DNA of 5,050 bases from Bacteroidota bacterium. GTDB taxonomy: Bacteria > Bacteroidota > Ignavibacteria > Kapaibacteriales > UBA2268. Position numbers and translations under genes: made by a program. Location: assembly GCA_024280675.1 (NCBI GenBank), contig JAJRPT010000195.1, positions 1 through 5,050 of the forward strand. The letters are read 5' to 3'. The stretch's first letter is position 1. The number at the start of each line of letters is the position of its first letter. Below the pieces are notes generated by a model, which worked only from the letters and a program-made list of their open reading frames with translations, searched no databases and was not told the DNA's origin. This document shows positions 1-5,050 of the stretch, in pieces.

Positions 1-1065
1 CCTGGAAAAAGCCTAAAGTTATCCGATGGGAAAATTATTGAGGATTTCTTGTCCGATGCAAAGTTTGATGATTATTCAAATATTGTAATAGATTTTGCTC
101 ACGTAAAAGATTATGACTCGACGATGGTGGTTTTTGCATCTGAAATCATCAACAAGTTCAGCCCAGAGCGGGTGAATCTTGAAAACATGAACCAGAAGAT
201 GACGGCTCTCTTTAAAAGATTAAAATATTCTCCTCGCTCCGATGAACTATCTTTTTCGCCTTCTACAAGCTCTGAGATGCTAGAGTCTACGGGGAATATA
301 GTTCTTAGTCTGTTAAAGGACATTGTTAGTTATATTGAGTTTACGGGCAATCTATTTATTAAATTATTTGCTGGACTAGGCGCACCTCGTAAAATTCGCT
401 GGGAAGATTTCCCCACCCAATTTATGAACTCAGGAGTAAGTGCTTTGCCGATTGTCTTTCTCATCACACTTCTTTTGGGGTTGATTTCAGGATACCAAGG
501 TGCGATTCAACTCCAACAATTCGGAGCCGATATGTATATTGCCGACCTTGTTGGAATATCAATCACCCGGGAACTCTCCCCGCTCATGGTTGCAATCATT
601 GTCGCTGGGCGTTCTGGTTCTGCCTTTGCTGCCGAGATTGGAACAATGAAAGTGTCTGAGGAAATTGACGCTTTGAGTACACTTGGTTTCGACCATTACT
701 TCTTTTTAATCCTCCCAAGAATCATTGCGGTGACAATCTCAATTCCGATTCTAACTCTTATTGGTGATTTTGCTGGAGTGCTTGGCGGTGGGATTGCGGC
801 TGTTTCCTCGCTAGACATCACGATTTCGGGTTATGTGAACCAACTTGGGCACGCCCTGACCTATGCGCACATCTTTACAGGGCTTGCCAAGAGTGTAGTA
901 TTTGGCTTTTTCATCTCTGCCATCGGATGTCACCAGGGAATGAAAGCAAAAGGTGGTGCTGGATCAGTTGGTCATCTCACAACCACATCGGTTGTCACAG
1001 GAATTTTTGCAATCATTATAATCGATTCGATTTTTACATTTATTTTCCAAACCTTGGGTATTTGA
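1..1065 (+). CDS. mlaE: MlaE-family lipid ABC transporter permease with N-terminal STAS domain (5' partial)
   Basis: Inner-membrane permease of the Mla/MCE phospholipid transport type. The frame is open from base 1, and the 16 codons before the TTG at 49 read sensibly into the protein, so the true start lies left of the window and 354 residues are visible. Numbering from codon 1, residues ~1-60 resemble a STAS domain: a hydrophobic strand (NIVIDFAHV, 27-35) is followed by D-S-T (39-41), where STAS proteins carry their regulatory Ser/Thr. A polar linker (~75-97) leads to the permease domain. The family signature AEIGTMKVSEEIDAL is at 211-225, preceded by RELSPL and VAGRSGS. Hydrophobic segments lie at ~147-165, ~192-203, ~234-268, ~292-309 and ~331-352, and the C-terminal glycine/threonine segment GAGSVGHLTTTSVV is present. 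E. coli splits STAS (MlaB) from permease (MlaE); here they are fused, a known arrangement. No ATPase (mlaF) or MCE (mlaD) gene follows. The family call is firm; the cargo is unknown. Confidence 0.93.
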   Translation, partial: PGKSLKLSDGKIIEDFLSDAKFDDYSNIVIDFAHVKDYDSTMVVFASEIINKFSPERVNLENMNQKMTALFKRLKYSPRSDELSFSPSTSSEMLESTGNIVLSLLKDIVSYIEFTGNLFIKLFAGLGAPRKIRWEDFPTQFMNSGVSALPIVFLITLLLGLISGYQGAIQLQQFGADMYIADLVGISITRELSPLMVAIIVAGRSGSAFAAEIGTMKVSEEIDALSTLGFDHYFFLILPRIIAVTISIPILTLIGDFAGVLGGGIAAVSSLDITISGYVNQLGHALTYAHIFTGLAKSVVFGFFISAIGCHQGMKAKGGAGSVGHLTTTSVVTGIFAIIIIDSIFTFIFQTLGI

Positions 1066-1120
1066 TTTTTATTTAAGATTTGACAAGAAAAATAATAGAG
1101 TAATTGTCTAAAGTATTTCG

Positions 1121-1146
1121 TATCTTTCCTTTCGCTCAAAAAGATA
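1121..1146. repeat. Short inverted repeat in the leader of the response-regulator gene
   Basis: TATCTTT at 1121-1127 is repeated inverted as AAAGATA at 1140-1146, with a 12-base spacer. The right arm ends 15 bases before the ATG at 1162. It could be an operator or a weak mRNA hairpin near the ribosome binding region. No T-run follows, so it is not an intrinsic terminator for the permease gene. The stem is AT-rich and only 7 bp, so chance is a real possibility. The rest of the 96-bp gap (1066-1161) holds no promoter I can defend. Confidence 0.35.
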
Positions 1147-1161
1147 GTACCAAAGAAGTTA

Positions 1162-2358
1162 ATGCAAAAAAAAGATTCAATATTGTTTGTAGATGATGAG
1201 GACTTGCTTCTTGGCTCCTATCATCTATTCTTCTCCGATGATTACCAGGTCTTCACCGCCGAATCGCCATCGGATGCCTTGGACATACTCAAATCCAAAA
1301 ATGACTTTTCATTAATCATCTCAGATTATAATATGCCAGGAATGAACGGCATTGAGTTTTTTAGCATTGTAAAGGAAAAATATCCAGAGATCACAAGAAT
1401 ACTGCTCACAGCCCATAGCGACGTATCAATCGTTATAAATGCTGTCAATGAGATTAATATTTTTAGAATATTAATAAAAGCCGATGAACTTTCCAAACTG
1501 CTGAAAGCCGTCTGCGATGGGATAGAATATTCTAAATTAATTCGCTCGGAGAAGAAGTTGAAAACTGAACTTGAGCAAAGAAATCGCCAGTTTGAGCGAG
1601 ATTTATTAGAAGCGGCACACCTTCAACAAGCAATCCTTCCTACGCCATCTTCTTTTGGTGGCTATAGTTTCTTTTGGCAATACGAACCCAGTATGTTTCT
1701 TTCGGGTGACTCTTTGAATTATTTCCAATTTGAGGATTGGATAATTTTCTATGTCTTGGATGTTGCAGGGCATGGGATTCCAGCTTCGATGCTCTCATTT
1801 TCTATTGCCCGAATGATTAACTCAGAGAAAATACCAAGCAACCCAATACTGGAAATAAAAGATGGGGAATACAAACCAAAATCCCCGAGTAAAGTGCTTG
1901 ATACTCTCAATAAAATATTTCTAACAAAAGATGATGACTCACAATTTTTTGCAATTACCTACGGACTAATCAATTGCAAAACAGGCGATGTGACGATTAC
2001 AAATGCGGGAAACAAAGCTCCAATTTATTTATCAGACCCTTCCAATTCAAAATCTCCAACTAATGTTTTAGAGATTAAAGGGCTTTTTTGCGGCGTACTC
2101 GAGGAATCAGTTTACGAAGAAAAGCATATTACACTCAAGAAAAATGAAAAGCTGGTGGTTTACACCGATGGGCTTACCGAACTTGAGAATTCCACTGGTG
2201 ATTATTTTGGTGACAAGAGAATATTAAAATTCTTCACTCAGAATAGGCTCATGAATCCAGAAGATATGATCTCAGGCCTTGAGTTTGAGACCAACCGCTG
2301 GAGGGAAGCACTTCAACCACGTGACGATATTACTGTGCTTGTGATTGAAAAATGCTGA
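1162..2358 (+). CDS. Response regulator with SpoIIE/RsbU-type PP2C phosphatase output domain
   Basis: Cytoplasmic two-component output protein of 398 residues. Receiver domain, residues ~5-120: acidic pair D11-D12, phosphoacceptor D55 in ISDYNMPGMNG, T83 and K106. The Pro that usually follows this Lys is Ala here. A charged helical linker (~123-155) probably forms a coiled coil. Residues ~156-396 form the SpoIIE-type PP2C phosphatase, with metal-binding acidic residues D183 (SGDSLNYF), D200 (LDVAGHG), D336 (YTDGLTE) and D388-D389 (RDDITV), so it should be catalytically active. Known relatives dephosphorylate Ser/Thr of STAS anti-anti-sigma proteins; the substrate here is unknown. There is no DNA-binding domain and no sensor kinase in the window. 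The ATG at 1162 is chosen because the receiver's first strand begins within a few codons; only a weak purine stretch (AAAGAAG, 1152-1158) precedes it. An A8 run (1166-1173) follows the start codon directly. The gene lies 96 bp after the permease on the same strand and may be cotranscribed with it. Confidence 0.93.
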   Translation: MQKKDSILFVDDEDLLLGSYHLFFSDDYQVFTAESPSDALDILKSKNDFSLIISDYNMPGMNGIEFFSIVKEKYPEITRILLTAHSDVSIVINAVNEINIFRILIKADELSKLLKAVCDGIEYSKLIRSEKKLKTELEQRNRQFERDLLEAAHLQQAILPTPSSFGGYSFFWQYEPSMFLSGDSLNYFQFEDWIIFYVLDVAGHGIPASMLSFSIARMINSEKIPSNPILEIKDGEYKPKSPSKVLDTLNKIFLTKDDDSQFFAITYGLINCKTGDVTITNAGNKAPIYLSDPSNSKSPTNVLEIKGLFCGVLEESVYEEKHITLKKNEKLVVYTDGLTELENSTGDYFGDKRILKFFTQNRLMNPEDMISGLEFETNRWREALQPRDDITVLVIEKC

Positions 2359-2360
2359 TT

Positions 2361-2399
2361 AATAAAAAGTCACCCAAAATATAAATATTAAGAGTGACT
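2361..2399 (-). terminator. Intrinsic terminator of rpoN in the convergent gap
   Basis: AGTCAC (2368-2373) pairs with GTGACT (2394-2399), giving a 6-bp stem around a 20-base AT-rich loop that can fold a little further (AATAT 2378-2382 with ATATT 2385-2389). Read on the minus strand, the hairpin is followed at once by a T-rich stretch (TTTTATTAA, 2367 to 2359), as expected for rpoN termination. On the plus strand the hairpin is followed by an A-run instead, so it should stop the phosphatase transcript poorly. The stem is short, so strength is uncertain. Confidence 0.5.
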
Positions 2400-2421
2400 C
2401 TAAAAAAATAACAGCTAGATT

Positions 2422-4185
2422 TTACACCAGCTCTTTTCTAAGTCGAGCTACTGGCAGATTGAGTTGTTCTCGGTATTTGGCAACTGTGCGGCGTGCGACA
2501 TTATAGCCCAAGCCTTTTAACTCCTTGCCAAGTTTATCGTCGGAATATGGTTTTTGCTTTGTCTCTTCGTCAATGATTTTTTTGAGTGCTTCTTTAATCA
2601 CTTTTGTGGAAATATCTTCGCCGTCATCGGATTGCAAAGACTCGGAGAAGAAGTATTTCAACTCGAATGTACCAAAGGCAGATTGGACATATTTCCCGTT
2701 TACGATGCGACAGACCGTAGAAATATCAAGCCCAGTCTCTTCTGATATATCTTTATAAATAAGCGGTTTGAGTCCGCTTGAGCCATAATCAAAGAAATCT
2801 CTTTGACGGTGTGCAATGGCTGTCATAATTTTCAGCATTGTGCTTTTTCGTTGCTTTATTGCTTGAATCATAAACTTTGCATCTTCCCGTTTGGTTCGAA
2901 TCCAATCTCTGGTCTCTTTATTGTATTTCTTGTATGTAGTATCCTTTCTCATGCTGTCATAAGCCTTTGAAAGTCGGAGAGTTGGGATGTGAGCGTCATT
3001 GATGTTGATTATAATTTCGTCAGTCTCTTCGTCTCTTTCGATTGCAAAATCTGGGATGATGGTGTTGTTCTCGCTTTGGTAATCATCTCCACCAGGTCTT
3101 GGGTTAAGACTACGAATCTCTTCAATCGCTTCTTTTAAATAAGATTCAGAGATTTCTAAGTTTTTGAGAATTATGTGATAATGTTTCTTTGAGAATGCTT
3201 CGTAGTGATTTTCAATTATTTCAAGTGCCAGCTTTTGCCCAGCATTTGGTTTTTTGATAAACTTCAACTGAGATGACAGGCACTCTTGAATATTTCGAGA
3301 ACCAATCCCTGGCGGGTCGAGCCTTTGGATTAAAGAAATCATCTCTTCGGCCGTATCGATATTAATTTCACTTAATCTGGATACAGTTTCTTGGGGTATC
3401 TCTTCAGAATCATGAGTGATAGTCTTTGGGATATACTCGCCACTCAACACATCATTGGAGTTGCTTAGGCTTTCTTTACTGTCATCACCCAGGGCAAACA
3501 AGTGGGCTGGATTTTGAAGGTCTCCATTTTGATTAACGCTTAGTTTAGAAACTTCTTCTGATTTCTTTTCTTTGTATTTGGAATATGCTTTGTGGTAATT
3601 CTCCTCGATTATAAATTCATTAATCTCATCGAGAAGTTCGTTCAAATCTCTTCGCAAATATCCGTCTTCATCAATGCTAGCTATGAGCCATTTCCCAGCT
3701 ATGAATTGTTCTTTGCTGAGCGGAAACATTCTTAGCTGAGCCAGTAAATCATCGTAGAAATTTGAGACATCTTTTATCTGAAATGAGTTTTCATCGTCAT
3801 TTTCATCGGCTGACTTATTTGGATTATAGTTTGACTCATCGCCTGCATCCCAGAGCATTTTCTGGAATTCGAACGGCTCTGCCTTATCTTCCAAATAGAG
3901 GCTTTGCTCTTTGTAATTGTTTGAATCAACGACATTATCATTGTCATATTGAACTTCTGGAATTTCCTCGCTTGTTGTGGCTCTTTCATCCCTTTCATCG
4001 ACTAATTCTAGCCTGATGTCGTCTACTGAGAACCCGTCTTCTTCCAACATCGGGTTCATTTCGATTTCGCTTCTGACGTGTGCTTCTAAGCTCATAATAG
4101 GAAGCTGCAACAGTTTCAGGTATTGAATCTGTTGAGGTGTTAGCGTCTGCGTTAGTGCAGTTTTTATTCCTAGTCCTAGTTTCAT
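2422..4185 (-). CDS. rpoN: RNA polymerase sigma-54 factor (RpoN)
   Basis: Sigma-54 directs core RNA polymerase to -24/-12 (GG-N10-GC) promoters and needs an AAA+ activator to open DNA. Region I is complete at residues 1-49, with leucine/glutamine-rich helices (LTQTLTPQQIQYLKLLQLP, then MNPMLEE). An acidic, low-complexity region II spans ~50-140. The core-binding domain starts at ~141 (DDLLAQLRM, IDEDGYLRRDL 171-181) and continues with LDPPGIGSRNIQECL (289-303) and SLNPRPGG (359-366). The helix-turn-helix part (YKDISEETGLDISTVCRIV, then FGTFELKYFFSE) lies at ~477-515, and the RpoN box ARRTVAKYRE at 564-573. At 587 residues it is longer than E. coli RpoN (477). Part of the excess is an insert of about 65-70 residues, rich in Glu/Ser/Asp/Lys, between ~192 and ~275. 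The ATG at 4185 gives the canonical N-terminus; no good Shine-Dalgarno is present. The DUF3109 gene lies 77 bp upstream on the same strand. No sigma-54 activator gene is in the window. Confidence 0.97.
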   Translation of the reverse strand: MKLGLGIKTALTQTLTPQQIQYLKLLQLPIMSLEAHVRSEIEMNPMLEEDGFSVDDIRLELVDERDERATTSEEIPEVQYDNDNVVDSNNYKEQSLYLEDKAEPFEFQKMLWDAGDESNYNPNKSADENDDENSFQIKDVSNFYDDLLAQLRMFPLSKEQFIAGKWLIASIDEDGYLRRDLNELLDEINEFIIEENYHKAYSKYKEKKSEEVSKLSVNQNGDLQNPAHLFALGDDSKESLSNSNDVLSGEYIPKTITHDSEEIPQETVSRLSEINIDTAEEMISLIQRLDPPGIGSRNIQECLSSQLKFIKKPNAGQKLALEIIENHYEAFSKKHYHIILKNLEISESYLKEAIEEIRSLNPRPGGDDYQSENNTIIPDFAIERDEETDEIIININDAHIPTLRLSKAYDSMRKDTTYKKYNKETRDWIRTKREDAKFMIQAIKQRKSTMLKIMTAIAHRQRDFFDYGSSGLKPLIYKDISEETGLDISTVCRIVNGKYVQSAFGTFELKYFFSESLQSDDGEDISTKVIKEALKKIIDEETKQKPYSDDKLGKELKGLGYNVARRTVAKYREQLNLPVARLRKELV

Positions 4186-4262
4186 AATAATTGGGGTCCC
4201 CCACCCTTTTTTTTATGTAAATATGTTATATTCTTCTTTTTCTTGTTTTTATAAGATAAGTA
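4186..4262 (-). other. Intercistronic spacer between the DUF3109 gene and rpoN
   Basis: This 77-bp, mostly AT-rich spacer contains a small G/C island next to the rpoN start: GGGGTCCCC (4193-4201), an odd-centred palindrome, beside a run of eight T (A on the coding strand). The island could form a tight structure 7-16 bases before the ATG and affect translation, but this is conjecture. I see no clear terminator after the DUF3109 stop and no convincing separate promoter, which favours cotranscription. Confidence 0.4.
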
Positions 4263-4838
4263 TTAGTCACGAATTTTTTTTGATACAAGTTTTAATTTCC
4301 GAACCACGCCATTGCCATATTCTCTTTGCAGTCCTTCTTGAGTGCAGTTTATTAAATCAATATTTTCATTCTCACCCTTTAGCAATGCCTCCTCGCATTC
4401 TGAGAATTTGTCATAGAAAAGTAGTCGCTCATTTCCGAACTTCCCCTCTCTTATCGGGAAGAGATGGCATGAGATGGGCTTTCTAAAGTCTGATTCACCT
4501 TCTTGCCAAGCCTTATCAATCGAACATTTGGCAATTCCAACTTCAAAAAAAACAAAAATACATTCTTTTTTGTTGATACAACTTAGGGCTAAATTGCCAG
4601 CTGGGCCTTCTGCCACGCCACGCTTTTCGATGTATTTTAAAGAACGATTACTTAGGTATTTTCTTGCTACTTTTACTGAGTTTTCAAGGTCAATAAGCTC
4701 AGAATCTTTGAGTGGAGCTCCTCTACCACCAGGAAAAGTACAACATGCGCCCCTACATTTGTCCAAATCACAAGCAAACTTTACTTCAAAAATCTTGGAA
4801 TCTATCAGAATATCGTCGATTTTTATTATTGTTCCCAT
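4263..4838 (-). CDS. DUF3109 family cysteine-cluster protein, function unknown
   Basis: A 191-residue cytoplasmic protein with no signal peptide or membrane segment. The N-terminal part reads IKIDDILI, then FACDLDKCRGACC, giving a C-x4-C-x3-C-C cluster at C23, C28, C32 and C33, with GAPL just after it. Further cysteines are C87, C93, C105 (GIAKCSIDKA), C124 (KPISCHLFPIR), C148 and C165. The pattern matches DUF3109, related to the YkgJ-type CxxxCxxCC proteins, which are thought to bind metal or an Fe-S cluster; no reaction is established for this family to my knowledge. The length is about normal for the family. The ATG at 4838 is chosen because the conserved N-terminal strand starts directly after it; no Shine-Dalgarno is seen. 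The gene lies 77 bp upstream of rpoN on the same strand, so it is probably the first gene of a two-gene transcript. Family assignment is confident; the role is open. Confidence 0.9.
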   Translation of the reverse strand: MGTIIKIDDILIDSKIFEVKFACDLDKCRGACCTFPGGRGAPLKDSELIDLENSVKVARKYLSNRSLKYIEKRGVAEGPAGNLALSCINKKECIFVFFEVGIAKCSIDKAWQEGESDFRKPISCHLFPIREGKFGNERLLFYDKFSECEEALLKGENENIDLINCTQEGLQREYGNGVVRKLKLVSKKIRD

Positions 4839-4918
4839 TTACAAAATCTTTGTCTAAGCAATTACTAGAAAATATTGTGCCAATTATCTCATTTCCTTCA
4901 GCAATATAGGACTATTTT

Positions 4919-4934
4919 TGCACATAGTTTGCCG
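4919..4934 (-). promoter_or_regulatory. Candidate sigma-54 (-24/-12) promoter for the DUF3109-rpoN operon
   Basis: Read on the minus strand from 4934 to 4919 the sequence is CGGCAAACTATGTGCA. It has GG (4933-4932) and GC (4921-4920) separated by exactly 10 bases, and 8 of the 12 defined positions of the consensus TGGCACG-N4-TTGCA. Transcription would start near 4908, leaving a leader of about 70 bases before the ATG at 4838. The invariant dinucleotides and spacing fit, but the -24 block departs from consensus after GGCA and no activator site is identified. It is a candidate only. Confidence 0.3.
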
Positions 4935-4997
4935 TCATGTAAAAAAAGAATTGACAATCTCAGTATAAATACTTATTTGTTTTCGCCCAAAGTCGTG

Positions 4998-5050
4998 ATG
5001 AATAATAAAGTGTGGAAAATTTTTCACAAATTTTTTCTTTCGTTTGTTAA
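4998..5050 (+). CDS. Start of a probable secreted or membrane protein (3' partial)
   Basis: An ATG at 4998 opens a frame running off the right edge: 17 codons, MNNKVWKIFHKFFLSFV, are visible. A short basic stretch (K4, K7, H10, K11) is followed by a hydrophobic run (FFLSFV), as in the n-region and early h-region of a signal peptide or N-terminal membrane anchor. The frame is open upstream to a stop at 4866-4868, but 4998 is the first ATG in it; an in-frame GTG immediately precedes (4995). No strong ribosome binding site is seen, as elsewhere in the window. It is divergent from the DUF3109 gene. Product unknown. Confidence 0.45.
   Translation, partial: MNNKVWKIFHKFFLSFV
5011..5028. repeat. 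18-base near-perfect palindrome with two DnaA-box-like halves
   Basis: TGTGGAAAATTTTTCACA is symmetric in eight of nine pairs (the exception is G5015 against T5024). The right half, TTTTTCACA (5020-5028), and the complement of the left half, TTTTCCACA (5019 to 5011), both fit the relaxed DnaA-box pattern TTWTNCACA. It lies inside the first codons of the partial gene at 4998. In AT-rich sequence such matches can arise by chance, so a binding role is only a possibility. Confidence 0.3.

Noticed and set aside
49..51. TTG at 49 as the real start of the permease gene
   Set aside because: The frame is open to base 1 with protein-like sequence, and starting at 49 would remove the first part of the STAS domain. 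The gene is better read as cut by the window edge.
1080..1106. TTGACA at 1080-1085 as the -35 of a sigma-70 promoter for the response-regulator gene
   Set aside because: No TATAAT-like hexamer lies 16-18 bases downstream; the sequence there is AATTGTC-like. A lone -35 match is not enough.
2525..2758. Plus-strand open frames of 63-77 codons opposite the 3' part of rpoN
   Set aside because: They are complementary to the RpoN helix-turn-helix and C-terminal region and have no features of their own.
3762..4204. Open frames of 69-84 codons on both strands over the 5' part of rpoN
   Set aside because: They lie in other frames of a well-supported sigma-54 gene and have no recognisable protein features.
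4859..4882. TGGCAC (4882 to 4877, minus strand) as the -24 element of a sigma-54 promoter
   Set aside because: The TTGC that could serve as -12 is about 20 bases past the GG instead of 10.
4223..4909. Plus-strand open frames of 65-127 codons opposite the DUF3109 gene
   Set aside because: The minus-strand frame carries the full conserved DUF3109 cysteine pattern; the plus-strand frames are its complement with no motif or ribosome binding site.
4909..4921. Plus-strand sigma-54-like site, GG (4909-4910) and TTTTTGCA, facing the partial gene at 4998
   Set aside because: The -12 half looks good, but GG and GC are 9 bases apart instead of 10, which normally abolishes function. Its TGCA is shared with the minus-strand candidate because TGCA is self-complementary.
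4951..4979. TTGACA (4951-4956) with TATAAAT (4964-4970) as a promoter for the gene at 4998
   Set aside because: The spacing is only 7 bases. At 17 bases the hexamer is TATTTG, a poor -10. TATAAAT alone could be a -10, but the matching -35 position is a run of A.

Overview
This is a compact, AT-rich bacterial window with four substantial genes and the first codons of a fifth. It shows no mobile element, CRISPR array, tRNA or rRNA. The gene set suggests a Gram-negative bacterium: an MlaE-type lipid-transport permease, sigma-54, and a DUF3109 cysteine-cluster protein. DUF3109, the STAS-permease fusion, the low GC and the lack of strong Shine-Dalgarno sequences before the starts point loosely to the Bacteroidota/Chlorobiota side of the tree (Kapabacteria- or Ignavibacteria-like lineages are possible). 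That placement is inference; spirochaetes or other low-GC Gram-negatives are not excluded.

Layout. Positions 1-1065 (+) hold the 3' part of a STAS-MlaE permease gene that is cut by the left edge. After a 96-bp gap with an inverted repeat, 1162-2358 (+) encodes a response regulator fused through a coiled-coil linker to a SpoIIE/RsbU-type PP2C phosphatase. A 63-bp convergent gap carries a hairpin whose U-tract lies on the minus-strand transcript. On the minus strand follow rpoN (sigma-54, 4185 to 2422) and, 77 bp upstream of it, a DUF3109 gene (4838 to 4263); the two probably form one transcript. The last ~210 bp is a divergent intergenic region with a sigma-54-like -24/-12 match facing the DUF3109-rpoN pair. 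It ends in the start of a plus-strand gene (4998 onward) whose first 17 residues look like a signal peptide.

How the genes may work together. The permease would move lipid through the inner membrane as part of an ABC/MCE complex whose ATPase and MCE partners are not visible here. The response-regulator phosphatase would pass a two-component signal on to a phosphorylated STAS-type protein. RpoN serves sigma-54 promoters and may feed back on its own operon. Each gene belongs to a known family and I see no convincing undescribed system. The points most worth a second look are the possible sigma-54 autoregulation, the long acidic insert in RpoN, and the STAS-permease gene lying beside a phosphatase whose relatives act on STAS proteins.
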